A stretch of DNA of 64,000 nucleotides from Pedobacter sp. Leaf176 (GTDB lineage Bacteria; Bacteroidota; Bacteroidia; Sphingobacteriales; Sphingobacteriaceae): assembly GCF_001424305.1 (NCBI RefSeq), contig NZ_LMPD01000002.1:109531-173530 (forward strand), read 5' to 3'. Position 1 is the stretch's first letter. Each line of letters starts with the position of its first letter. Positions 25,367 to 34,371 of this stretch are shown piece by piece. Position numbers and translations under genes: made by a program. Below the pieces are notes generated by a model, which saw nothing but the letters and a program-made list of their open reading frames with translations, was not told the origin of the DNA and did no database searches.

Positions 25367-28300
25367 TTAAATTTTATTGATGATGATTACCTCATCGCCC
25401 GTTCCGACCTTATTTAGTTTTACTATTGCTCCTGCGTTGATTTTTTCTACTTTCAGGATCTTTCCATTCCGGGTATTTAAAACTTTCAAACTGAATCTTC
25501 CAGCTACTTTGCTGAGATCGAGATTGATTGATTCGTCTGATGCATTGTACAAAATATAGGCTTTACCTGTATCTTCCAAGCCATACTGCCCGGCAGATTT
25601 GCCGTTAGGAAGGAATGCTTTCATGGAAGAAGCAGTACTTAAAAAATTTTTGTCAAACCCTTGAATATTGGAAAGTGAACCGCCGGCCATGAAAGTGGCC
25701 CAAGCAAAAGAATCGTAATTATCACCTGAATAGATGACGGCTTTGGCTGGGAATTTTTCCTTATATTCTGAAACCGCATGGTAAACTTCTTCAAACGAAG
25801 TTTTCTTTGGTTTCAACAAGCGGGCATGTTGCCTTGGCGCCAAATTGAGGCCGCCTTTAGGGGCATAAGCAGTTCCATCTGCCTGGTAATGCCAATATCT
25901 GATATCGATTAAATCGACCACATCTGCCCTTGCCTTATCGGCCAGGATGGCATCTTGAACATCCTTAGTTACACTTAAACCAATAATCGGATGCTTGCCG
26001 GTTTCCTTTTCCCACTCTTTAATGGTATCAATCCAGAATTGTACAAAATGTAGAGGACCGGTAAATTCTGCACCAATAAGTTGAATCACGCCAGAATTTC
26101 CATCAAAGTTTTCCAGACATTTTCTGATGTATGCTTTGTGGATCGCTTTGCGATTTTCATTGCTGATATCATAAAACTGTTCAGCCATAAAAATCCGTTT
26201 ATCTCCGGCATAAGGTACAGGTTCTGGAAAACCGGTATTGTTAATGTTGTTGGCTGTACGCCATGGAAAATCGGCATAATGGGCACCTGCTTCTATAATA
26301 TTATGCTGAAAATAGTTTTGATGAATCAAGACCAGACTTTTTTGATCGGCAAGATTTGCAAAAGTTTTTAGCCTATCCCAATACCAAAGATTATACTTCG
26401 TAATGTCATACTTACTCAAACCGTCCCAAGCCTTTTCCTGTCCGCTACGGGCGAAAGGCAACTCATAAAATGGCGCCCAAACTTCACCGTCCATCCTGCG
26501 AATGCGTTCGTGATCATCTCTCCTTCTATCGTACCATAGTCCATAATTATGATCTAATACTTTAACAGAACCATTTTGCATAGAGTCGGTAATTTCATTC
26601 AAATCATCTGTAAGGCCATTTCCTTCACGACCGGGAACGAAACGGGTAGCGTGGAATTTAGTTTTCTTCAAACCATACGGACGGGCACTTCCATTCCACC
26701 AGGGTACATCCTGGCGATTGCCCACTATCACTTCGCTACCACGAACCAGCCAACCATTTTTAATAGTCATCGCCGCTGCAAGGGAAGGTTGAATCACTTT
26801 CTCCACGCCAATTCTATCGATGCTTTTTGCCTGATTTATGTCTGTAGAGATTTTATTTCTTTCTGTTGCCGAATCAATATATTCGGAAATAGTTAGTGCA
26901 GGTTTATAGGCTAACTTGGTTAATTTTTGCGCTACGTCAACAGGTGGGCTGCTCGAAGCCTCTGTTTCTACCGGAAGTAAAAATGTCCTTCCCTCAACTT
27001 CATTCCCTATTCTATCTTTGAGTTGTGCATAATACAAACTCCTTGGCTGGATTTGTTCGTTCGACATGTCCCAATAACCATTTCCAGAAAATTGTGCCCA
27101 TGTTCCAAACGCCCAGTTTTGAGCCGTTGGTGGCTGAGGATTATCAACCCTTGCTGCGCTGCACTGCCAAAAAACACTATTGGCAGCGCTCCAACCAGCA
27201 CCCTGCCCATCCTGACCTCTGTTTAAATAACTTAATGCTTGCCCATCGATGTTTACGATATCAAACAAAACACCGGATGCCCAGCTATCAATCGTACCGC
27301 TGAAACTAAAAGGCAGATACGATTGGCATTGTACAAAAACATTTGGTCCAGGTGCACAGAAGCCTACGGCAAAATCATGGTAACCAAACTCCGCATACAA
27401 TCTTTGAAAAAGCGTTTGCTGTCCTGTAGTAAAAAAGGTATTTCTTCTCTCTCCACCGATCTCTGAAATCGGTGCAAAAGATTTGCAATCTTCGACAGTA
27501 ATCCGTTTTGAAGTTTCTAAAACGTTTACCGCTGAGCCCGCGAAGTGTTCAAAAACAACTTTTCGCACCCAGGCATCTTGCGCATTCTCCAAAGAAATGG
27601 CCGTCCAGCGATGGTATTCATCTTTAATATTTTCTTTGTGATAATCGGATTCTATTTTTAAATTTTCAACTCCTGCATTGTTGATTCTTCCATTCCATTC
27701 ATACTTTGAAACGGTTGCACCACCAAATTTCGCATCTAATGCAGTGGTAAGCGGCGCATCAAGCGTAATTGTAGAACCATTTATTGCCGTGATCTTTCTC
27801 TCCCAGCGGATATCTCTTGTCCCCGGTTTCCAACCCAAAGCACTCTCACCACCGCCAAACTCAGTCGTTTTTAAGGTTTCAATCCATTCTTTTGTGGATG
27901 GACGATTAATCAGGATTTGATCACCAACTTTAAAACCATTAATACTGGATAAAGTGAGCTGATTTGCATTTACAGGAACATAGTTATTGGTGATGGCAAC
28001 TGGGTTTTGTTCTGACTGATCATTCTTGCCTAATATTCTAATTACTCCGATCCGATCTAAGCCAGTTGCAAAAATTTTCGTGCCACCAGTGCCAAAGCCA
28101 CTACCACGAAGAACCACACCTGAAGCAGAAATTTTTAGTGTTCCTGCCACTTCATAAGTTCCTTTCTCGAGTAAAATAGCACCACGCAAACCATCTTTTC
28201 CGATAGGTAACTTTGAAACATAATTAATGGCAGATTGAATTCTTATTGTGGCATCTCCTTTCGAAACGGGAACCACCACTCTTATTGTGGCATCTGGAAT

Positions 28301-28519
28301 CGCTTTTTCACCAGCCATGTAACCTGCGTAAGAAAAATCAGGAATGCGATTTCCCTCGGCATCAGGCGTATAAGCCAATTTGCCATCCTTGCTTCTGTAA
28401 AGCGGTTTGGGTGGTTCTACTGGTTTTGTTTTTTGAGCAAAAGAAAAACTAGTCAACAGAAAAAGTAAAGCCAGTATAGACAGTACTTTAGAATGATATA
28501 TGTGGTTAGTTTTTGCCAT
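25367..28519 (-). CDS. Pectate-lyase-like beta-helix fused to GH140-like TIM-barrel domain
   Basis: 1050 residues, signal peptide ending SFAQ (about residue 29). Residues about 75-480 form a right-handed beta-helix of the pectate-lyase superfamily (IRIQSAINYVSKLP, GAILLEKGTYEVAG, ASGVVLRGSGFGTGGT). Residues about 585-960 look like a TIM-barrel glycosidase domain (LDHNYGLWYDRRRDDHERIR, FMAEQFYDIS, Glu818 in QLIGAEFTGP). A small C-terminal beta-sandwich ends the protein. I associate the C-terminal part with DUF6298 but am not sure. It probably acts on pectin near the apiosidase, whose gene follows at once. No characterised activity comes to mind; the two-domain build suggests two active sites or one site plus a binding helix. 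Confidence 0.66.
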   Translation of the reverse strand: MAKTNHIYHSKVLSILALLFLLTSFSFAQKTKPVEPPKPLYRSKDGKLAYTPDAEGNRIPDFSYAGYMAGEKAIPDATIRVVVPVSKGDATIRIQSAINYVSKLPIGKDGLRGAILLEKGTYEVAGTLKISASGVVLRGSGFGTGGTKIFATGLDRIGVIRILGKNDQSEQNPVAITNNYVPVNANQLTLSSINGFKVGDQILINRPSTKEWIETLKTTEFGGGESALGWKPGTRDIRWERKITAINGSTITLDAPLTTALDAKFGGATVSKYEWNGRINNAGVENLKIESDYHKENIKDEYHRWTAISLENAQDAWVRKVVFEHFAGSAVNVLETSKRITVEDCKSFAPISEIGGERRNTFFTTGQQTLFQRLYAEFGYHDFAVGFCAPGPNVFVQCQSYLPFSFSGTIDSWASGVLFDIVNIDGQALSYLNRGQDGQGAGWSAANSVFWQCSAARVDNPQPPTAQNWAFGTWAQFSGNGYWDMSNEQIQPRSLYYAQLKDRIGNEVEGRTFLLPVETEASSSPPVDVAQKLTKLAYKPALTISEYIDSATERNKISTDINQAKSIDRIGVEKVIQPSLAAAMTIKNGWLVRGSEVIVGNRQDVPWWNGSARPYGLKKTKFHATRFVPGREGNGLTDDLNEITDSMQNGSVKVLDHNYGLWYDRRRDDHERIRRMDGEVWAPFYELPFARSGQEKAWDGLSKYDITKYNLWYWDRLKTFANLADQKSLVLIHQNYFQHNIIEAGAHYADFPWRTANNINNTGFPEPVPYAGDKRIFMAEQFYDISNENRKAIHKAYIRKCLENFDGNSGVIQLIGAEFTGPLHFVQFWIDTIKEWEKETGKHPIIGLSVTKDVQDAILADKARADVVDLIDIRYWHYQADGTAYAPKGGLNLAPRQHARLLKPKKTSFEEVYHAVSEYKEKFPAKAVIYSGDNYDSFAWATFMAGGSLSNIQGFDKNFLSTASSMKAFLPNGKSAGQYGLEDTGKAYILYNASDESINLDLSKVAGRFSLKVLNTRNGKILKVEKINAGAIVKLNKVGTGDEVIIINKI

Positions 28520-28580
28520 AATTTAATTTTTGACCGCTAAGGCACGAAGACGCAAGGATGCATTTCTTTTAATGTTTCCA

Positions 28581-28660
28581 TCATTGCGAGAAACGAAGTA
28601 ATCCTACTACTTTCGCTATTGAACCCATAGCTTTAAGATTGCTTCGTGCCTCGCAATGAC
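28581..28660. repeat. Long REP-like palindrome
   Basis: TCATTGCGAGAAACGAAGTA (from 28581) pairs with its near-complement GCTTCGTGCCTCGCAATGA (ending 28659). The loop of about 35 bp lies between the PL1 stop and the start of the 28519 gene. Transcribed, it could form a stable stem that tunes the operon. Confidence 0.68.
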
Positions 28661-28667
28661 GATTTCC

Positions 28668-30299
28668 CTATGGTCTCACTTTATTGATATCAACCAAACT
28701 ATTTAAATACACCTCGATATTGGCATAGCCTGATTTCGAGATTTTTGCTGCGTCACTGGCATCATTAGGGTTCAAACCATTTTTAGTTTCCCAGGCATCC
28801 GGAATCCCATCTTTATCCAAATCAAGGTAAGCTTTACCTTTGTATTCGGGATAACCGCCAACTTGTGCAATATCAGAAATAATTCCTTTTTTGTATGAAT
28901 CAGCTGGCAAGCGGCGTTTAACATAATTCTGTGTAGCCGGAAGCTTTCCATCTTCTACATGCTCAATTTTACCTGTTGATACCTGTTTAACGATACGCTT
29001 GTCTACCGCATCACGTACGGGTAAAGATGCACCAGCATTTGCCAAAACATAATCATATGCTTTTTTGGTATCGATGATCGAAATTTTAGCCATTGGAAGT
29101 GGTTTGTCGCTTCGAATAGAATCTAACAACTTTTGCGTTTCACGCTTGCTTTCAGGCTGAACGCCACCATCCCAATTGTTTTTGGTTACTTTTTCATTGC
29201 CTTCCACAATATTTCCTGTTACGTAAGCCTTGCCAAACTCATTTTTAAACCTGATATCTCTTCCCGATTCTGGCTTTAAAATGCGATAAGAAATTGGCTG
29301 ACCGGCAGGCGTAATCGGACCTGGTTTATAATAGTTGTTTACGAAACTATAAAATGAAGCGTTATCGCCACCATCGGCACTTCTATTCCACCAGTTAAAA
29401 ATTACGTTATTCGCGAAACCAAAATCGCCGTACATCCCAACAGAAGGGTTTCTTGCAATGTTCGAAGCCCAAAGGTTACGCATGAAGGTAGAATTCAAAC
29501 CGCCAATAGTACTTCCGAAGGCATGGTTATAAGTATCTAAAGCTTCAGAAAAGATAGAATTTTGAATGGTCACATTCACTGTTGGTAATTTTTCTGGCTT
29601 AGAACCGTCTTTGGCATCATAAACATGGCGGTAAATCGACATGTTTTCATCTAATCCCCAACTTGCTGAAACGTGGTCGATCATGATGTTTCCAACAGGA
29701 TTGCCGCCGATAGCATCATCTCTACGAGTAACATCAGTCGCACCGCGGCGGAAACGCATGTAACGAATGACCACATCGTGCGTATTTATCCAAACCGATT
29801 CGCCCGCTATACAAACTCCATCTCCAGGTGCACTTTGACCAGCAATGGTGATGTATGGGGCCCGAATAATCAGGGGTGTTTTTAATTTGATAATTCCAGC
29901 TACGTTAAACACAATGATGCGGGCACCACCTTGCTCGCAAGCTTCACGTAAAGTTCCTTTACCTGAATCTTCCAGACTAGTTACTACATAAACCTTTCCC
30001 CCGCGGCCGCCAAATGCATAGGCTCCACCACCTTCAGCACCTGGAAAAGCAACCATTTTTGCCTGAGGTAAATCACTTGGTTTTGCAGCCCAGGGAATGT
30101 AAGGTTTTCCTTGCTTAGCCTGGGCATCTACGATAGGTTTTACTTTTAGAAACTGTCGTTCCGATTGCTCTTCAATACTTTTCAAAAGTGAATCGGCTCT
30201 TTTTTCCATTGCATCGGGTATAACCGGATATTGCGCAAAAGCAACATTTCCGATACCACATAACACAGCAATGCTAAAAATAGAATTCCACTTACGCAT
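28668..30299 (-). CDS. PL1 pectate lyase, copy 1
   Basis: 543 residues, signal peptide ending AFAQ (about residue 23). The PL1 beta-helix starts AFPGAEGGGAYAFGGRGG and contains the conserved GNIMIDHVSASWGLDEN (calcium/active-site strand) and VVIRYMRFRRG. A C-terminal EF-hand-like segment reads DLDKDGIPDAWETKNGLNPND. The enzyme should cleave homogalacturonan by beta-elimination, needing calcium. It begins 1 bp after the stop of its paralogue at 30301-31956. Confidence 0.87.
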   Translation of the reverse strand: MRKWNSIFSIAVLCGIGNVAFAQYPVIPDAMEKRADSLLKSIEEQSERQFLKVKPIVDAQAKQGKPYIPWAAKPSDLPQAKMVAFPGAEGGGAYAFGGRGGKVYVVTSLEDSGKGTLREACEQGGARIIVFNVAGIIKLKTPLIIRAPYITIAGQSAPGDGVCIAGESVWINTHDVVIRYMRFRRGATDVTRRDDAIGGNPVGNIMIDHVSASWGLDENMSIYRHVYDAKDGSKPEKLPTVNVTIQNSIFSEALDTYNHAFGSTIGGLNSTFMRNLWASNIARNPSVGMYGDFGFANNVIFNWWNRSADGGDNASFYSFVNNYYKPGPITPAGQPISYRILKPESGRDIRFKNEFGKAYVTGNIVEGNEKVTKNNWDGGVQPESKRETQKLLDSIRSDKPLPMAKISIIDTKKAYDYVLANAGASLPVRDAVDKRIVKQVSTGKIEHVEDGKLPATQNYVKRRLPADSYKKGIISDIAQVGGYPEYKGKAYLDLDKDGIPDAWETKNGLNPNDASDAAKISKSGYANIEVYLNSLVDINKVRP

Positions 30300-30300
30300 A

Positions 30301-31956
30301 TTAGTTAGGTTTTACAGTTGAAACGTTTACAACGCTGTTTAAATAAACTTCGATGTTTGAATAGCCACTTTTCGAAATTTTTGCAGCATCAGATGCATCT
30401 TTAGGATTTAATCCGTTTTTCAATTCGTATGCATCTGGCATGCCATCATTATCAGCATCTTTGTAAGGTGTACCTTTATATTCCGGATAACCACCCACTT
30501 GACTCACGTCGGTAATAATACCCATTTTGTAAGAGTCTTTTGGTAAGCGACGGTGCTCGAAATCTTTCTCTGGCAACTTCACACCCTCAATAAAATCAAT
30601 TTTACCAGTTGTAACCTGTTTGATTACCCGTGTATCCACCGGATCTCTTTTTGGTAAATTAGCCCCAACATGGGTAAGTACATAATCTTTGGCCTGTAAA
30701 GTTGGTAAAATGGTAATTTTTGCCATTGGGAAGGGTTTTTTAACCCTCATTGCTGCGAAGTATGGAGAAGCCTGCTCAAATGTCATTAACTCCCCTTTTT
30801 TGTCTTCAAGCTGCACACCACCATCCCAGTTATTTTTAGTTACTTTATCATTTCCTTCGATAATATTTCCTTCTACGTAAGCACGGCCGAAAACCACATA
30901 AGGCAATTTACTACGACCGCTTTCTGGTTTTAAAATCCGGTAACTGATTGGTTCTTTTAAGTTGGTAACCGGTCCGGGTTTGTAATAGTTGTTTACGATA
31001 TTGAATAAGGCAGTATAATCTCCCCCATCTGTAGAGCGGTTATTCCAGTTGAAAACCACATTGTTGGCAAAATTGAATATTCCATTCCAACCAATTGAAG
31101 GGTTTCTGGCACCATTATCGGCCCAAAGGTTACGCATAAAAGTACAATTTTCACCACCTAACGTGCTACCGAAAGCGTGATTCCAGGTATCTAAAGCTTC
31201 AGAGAAGATGGAGTTTTGAATGGTGATGTTTACCGTTGCTAATTTGTCTTCGATTTTACCAGTGCTATCGTTATACATGTGGCGGTACATCGACATATTC
31301 TCGTCTAAACCCCAACTTGCAGAAACATGGTCGATCATGATGTTACCTACCGGATTTCCACCAATCGCATCATCGCGGCGACCGACAAAAGTCTCGCCCC
31401 TTCTGAAACGCATGAACCGAACAATTACATCGTGTGTGTTTAACCACACCGATTCTCCAGCCACACAAACCCCATCACCAGGAGCGGTTTGCCCCGCAAT
31501 AGTGATATAAGGTGCACGAATAATTAATGGCGTTTTTAACCGAATGATACCAGCAACGTTGAAAACAACGATACGGGCTCCACCTTGTTCACAAGCATCG
31601 CGTAACGAACCCGGACCACTGTCGTTCAGGTTTTTAACTACAATAACTTTTCCACCGCGACCACCAAAACTGTAAGCGCCGCCACCTTCAGCACCTGGGA
31701 AGGCGATAATTTCTGATTGAGGCAAGTCAGTTGGACGACCAGCCCAGGGAACATAGGGTTTGCCTTGCTTAGCTTCCTGCTCGATAATGGGCTTAGCTTT
31801 CTCCCAAGCAACATCTGATTGATGATAAGCAGCTTTCATCATCGAATCTGATGCTTTTTTAACATCAGCAGGAATGTTGGGGTATTGCGCAAAAGAAGAA
31901 TTTGCGGAGAGCATTAATGCTGTTGAAACCAACAGATTTAAAAAGTTCTTTTTCAT
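30301..31956 (-). CDS. PL1 pectate lyase, copy 2
   Basis: 551 residues, signal peptide ending SFAQ (about residue 24). It is strongly similar along its whole length to the next gene, with the same start (AFPGAEGGGAYSFGGRGG), active-site strand (GNIMIDHVSASWGLDEN) and EF-hand-like tail (DADNDGMPDAYELKNGLNPKD). It is clearly a tandem duplication. Differences cluster near residues 395-450, where copy 2 has an extra FEQASPYFAAMRVKKPF segment. It is the first gene of its transcription unit, preceded by a 366-bp region carrying the repeated promoter element. Confidence 0.87.
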   Translation of the reverse strand: MKKNFLNLLVSTALMLSANSSFAQYPNIPADVKKASDSMMKAAYHQSDVAWEKAKPIIEQEAKQGKPYVPWAGRPTDLPQSEIIAFPGAEGGGAYSFGGRGGKVIVVKNLNDSGPGSLRDACEQGGARIVVFNVAGIIRLKTPLIIRAPYITIAGQTAPGDGVCVAGESVWLNTHDVIVRFMRFRRGETFVGRRDDAIGGNPVGNIMIDHVSASWGLDENMSMYRHMYNDSTGKIEDKLATVNITIQNSIFSEALDTWNHAFGSTLGGENCTFMRNLWADNGARNPSIGWNGIFNFANNVVFNWNNRSTDGGDYTALFNIVNNYYKPGPVTNLKEPISYRILKPESGRSKLPYVVFGRAYVEGNIIEGNDKVTKNNWDGGVQLEDKKGELMTFEQASPYFAAMRVKKPFPMAKITILPTLQAKDYVLTHVGANLPKRDPVDTRVIKQVTTGKIDFIEGVKLPEKDFEHRRLPKDSYKMGIITDVSQVGGYPEYKGTPYKDADNDGMPDAYELKNGLNPKDASDAAKISKSGYSNIEVYLNSVVNVSTVKPN

Positions 31957-32215
31957 TTGTGTTTTGCTCGTTGAGGCACCGGGAAATTACGCCGTTTGTA
32001 GATTTCGAAAGCTGCTAAAGATTTCAAAATGCTTGGCTCTATATTCGTTAGCACCTTCGGTTATAAATATTGGTTAGATAGATAATTTAAAATTTGCAAT
32101 CAAACAAAGGTTTTCAGTGCACTAAGCTAATTAAAAATTGATGTTTCTCAGATCAGTAAGCACATTTCAAAATAGCTTCAATTTGCCCCGAAAGCCACGC
32201 TACAAGATAGCGATT

Positions 32216-32252
32216 AAATTCATATATAAATGTAACATTCTTAAATAAAAAA
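32216..32252 (-). promoter_or_regulatory. 37-bp element shared with susC, copy 1
   Basis: Positions 32216-32252 match 37901-37937 at 35 of 37 bases by my count, in the same orientation to the downstream gene. The core on the plus strand is TTCATATATAAATG, then TTCTTAAATAAA. Both copies lie 260-345 bp upstream of the first gene of a unit (PL1, SusC). A promoter or operator for a co-ordinating regulator is the simplest reading. Confidence 0.6.
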
Positions 32253-32278
32253 GGAAGCAATTAAAAAATTGCTTCCTT
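32245..32278 (-). terminator. Rho-independent terminator of susC-susD
   Basis: The arms 32251-32262 and 32267-32278 are perfect complements (AAGGAAGCAATT with AATTGCTTCCTT) around an AAAA loop. On the minus strand the stem is followed by a T tract (32250 down to 32245). It lies 45 bp after the susD stop. Confidence 0.88.
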
Positions 32279-32322
32279 AAACCAAATATAAAAAACGTTC
32301 GATGCTAATAAAACGTGCCTGC

Positions 32323-34335
32323 CTATTTTAGCGGGTCGAAAGTACCTGCACCTTTTAAGCTATTCCAACCTATTGTTTGCTCCAAGTATGGCGAAGCGCT
32401 CAACATATTTTCGTTGATACCAAAAAAGTAATATTGTGGATACCAGGTAAATTTCCAGTCGGCCGGATTTGTTCTATCCAAATCATCTTTTACTGTAATC
32501 ACAAAAACATTATCGTAAAGATAGTCTAGATACGCGGCGTAGTTCGCGCTACCATTTGCGGTTGGGTAAGTAGCCGGATCCCGATCAATTACTGGAGCAT
32601 TACCGGTTGCCGGCTTGATAAGCGGATCGGTAGTACCAACATACTTAACGCCGGCAACAGATTTAACTGTAATGAAATATCCGGTTCTACGGGTTCCGTT
32701 TAAAGGTTTTATTCCTAATCTGGCCGCTGTAGGCGAATTCTCTTCAAATAACATCCAACGTCTTAAATCAAAGAATCTTTTGCCTTCATAGGCAAATTCA
32801 ATATTCCGCTCTTTTAGAACAGCACCAAACAATTGATCTCTGCCGGTTAAACCTGACAAACCATAAGCGCCATCTAAATTTTCCACGCCAGCACGCTCTC
32901 TTATGGCTTTAATACCATCTAAACCTTCAGCCAGTTTGTTTGCGCCAATGGCCGATTCGGCAAGATTCAATATCACTTCTGCGAAACGCATTTCCATAAA
33001 ATCAGTGCCGCTTTGTTGAAAATTACCATTGGTGTTTGATGCCCCCGGGTCAGTTGCTTTACTAATGTAAACAGCGCTGGCATTTGCACCCTTGGTTTCG
33101 GTTGTTAAACTAGGTATAGTTTCTGCAGCAGTTCTATACCATTTATAAGTCCATTGTTTAAAATTCGTATTTCCCGCATATGGCCAAATTGCACCATTGT
33201 ATACAAATGTTTTGTAAAATCGTGGGTCTCTGTTTTTGTAAAATTTCTTTGTATCATAAGCGTATGCAGTGGAAACTCCCGGCATTTTTCCATCCCTCAT
33301 TGGGAAAGCATCTACAATCTCCCTAGTAGGTGATAGTGATCCATTACCGTTGATTTCCCTGGAACGGGCTGCCTGCTCCCATCCGTTGTTTTTTGTTGTA
33401 TTACCACCGATAGCGAGGTTATTGAAACCATAAACAATAACTGCCTCCGGATTATTAACTTCAGAAAACCACATATTACCCCATGCAACACCATTGGCTG
33501 TACCGCCAGTTTTAAAAAGACCACCTCCATTTGCTTCTAATAATGTTTTGGCAGCTAAGTTAGCCTGGTATGCGGCTTCCCAACGGGTAACATCATCTGT
33601 GCGGTTAAAAAGCGGGCTGGCCCAGGTTAATAACACCCGCCCTTTTAATGCAGCACAAGCGCCACTGGTAATGCGACCCCAATCCGAGTTAGACCATTTT
33701 CCAGGAAGTAATGATTGTGCCAAATCAAGGTCGGCAACGATTTGTTTAATACATGCCGAAGTAGAACTGCGGGGAATCTGTAATTCTGTGCCATCACCAC
33801 TAATTGGATCCTGAGGGGTCAATGCCAGCGGCACACCACCATATAGACGAACTAAATCAAAATACTGCCATGCTCTCCAGAAATACATCTGACCTTTCAG
33901 TTTATTTCTTACATCCTCCGGCAAGCCGTATTTGTCTATTTCGGCAATAAAAATATTGATTTGCTTAAGCCTGGTGTAAGGATTATTAACAATACTTGTG
34001 GTTAACCTGGCACCAAGGTAATTCAATGCATGTGCATTAGTGTAGCTTATAGACGCCCAAACTTTGTTAAAATCTGTCTCTCCAGCAAATTCATCCGTAG
34101 TCCTAGCAAAATTGTCGTTATTGGTTGCAATGTTCCAGGATAGGGATTGCGCATTATTCGCCGGAAGAAATAACCCGTACACATAATCAACATAGCCCTG
34201 GGCAAGTGCTGCATCTTTAAAAACTTCTTCATTATAACCAGCTAAGTCTCTTTTCTCTTCAAGAAAAGCATCTTTACAGCTGCTGGCAAGAATAATTACA
34301 ACTGTAATTAAACCTAATATCTTATTTCTTTTCAT
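32323..34335 (-). CDS. susD-like: SusD-like outer-membrane glycan-binding lipoprotein
   Basis: 670 residues, lipobox LASSC (Cys20). SusD/RagB features: the N-terminal SusD-like domain with helical repeats (LKGQMYFWRAWQYFDLVRLYGGVPL), and a C-terminal RagB part with LKERNIEFAYEGKRFFDLRRW. It caps the SusC channel and captures oligosaccharides at the cell surface. It is 36 bp downstream of susC. Length is somewhat above the common 500-600, from surface loops. No SusE/F-like binding protein follows. Confidence 0.93.
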   Translation of the reverse strand: MKRNKILGLITVVIILASSCKDAFLEEKRDLAGYNEEVFKDAALAQGYVDYVYGLFLPANNAQSLSWNIATNNDNFARTTDEFAGETDFNKVWASISYTNAHALNYLGARLTTSIVNNPYTRLKQINIFIAEIDKYGLPEDVRNKLKGQMYFWRAWQYFDLVRLYGGVPLALTPQDPISGDGTELQIPRSSTSACIKQIVADLDLAQSLLPGKWSNSDWGRITSGACAALKGRVLLTWASPLFNRTDDVTRWEAAYQANLAAKTLLEANGGGLFKTGGTANGVAWGNMWFSEVNNPEAVIVYGFNNLAIGGNTTKNNGWEQAARSREINGNGSLSPTREIVDAFPMRDGKMPGVSTAYAYDTKKFYKNRDPRFYKTFVYNGAIWPYAGNTNFKQWTYKWYRTAAETIPSLTTETKGANASAVYISKATDPGASNTNGNFQQSGTDFMEMRFAEVILNLAESAIGANKLAEGLDGIKAIRERAGVENLDGAYGLSGLTGRDQLFGAVLKERNIEFAYEGKRFFDLRRWMLFEENSPTAARLGIKPLNGTRRTGYFITVKSVAGVKYVGTTDPLIKPATGNAPVIDRDPATYPTANGSANYAAYLDYLYDNVFVITVKDDLDRTNPADWKFTWYPQYYFFGINENMLSASPYLEQTIGWNSLKGAGTFDPLK

Positions 34336-34371
34336 CTTAATAGATTATTGAATTTTAAAATTTTAATGTGC

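Larger units (their letters stand above)
31957..32322. other. Regulatory region between PL1 operon and susD
   Basis: This 366-bp gap has no ORF of note. It contains, from right to left on the minus strand, the terminator of the SusC-SusD unit (32245-32278), a 37-bp element shared with the susC upstream region (32216-32252), and a long leader of about 250 bp with a CTAACCAA box at 32070-32077. The leader length suggests an untranslated control region. Confidence 0.6.

Noticed and set aside
1222..28660. Insertion sequences or a transposon carrying the enzyme genes
   Set aside because: Only short palindromes were found; there is no transposase gene, no long terminal inverted repeats and no visible target duplications.
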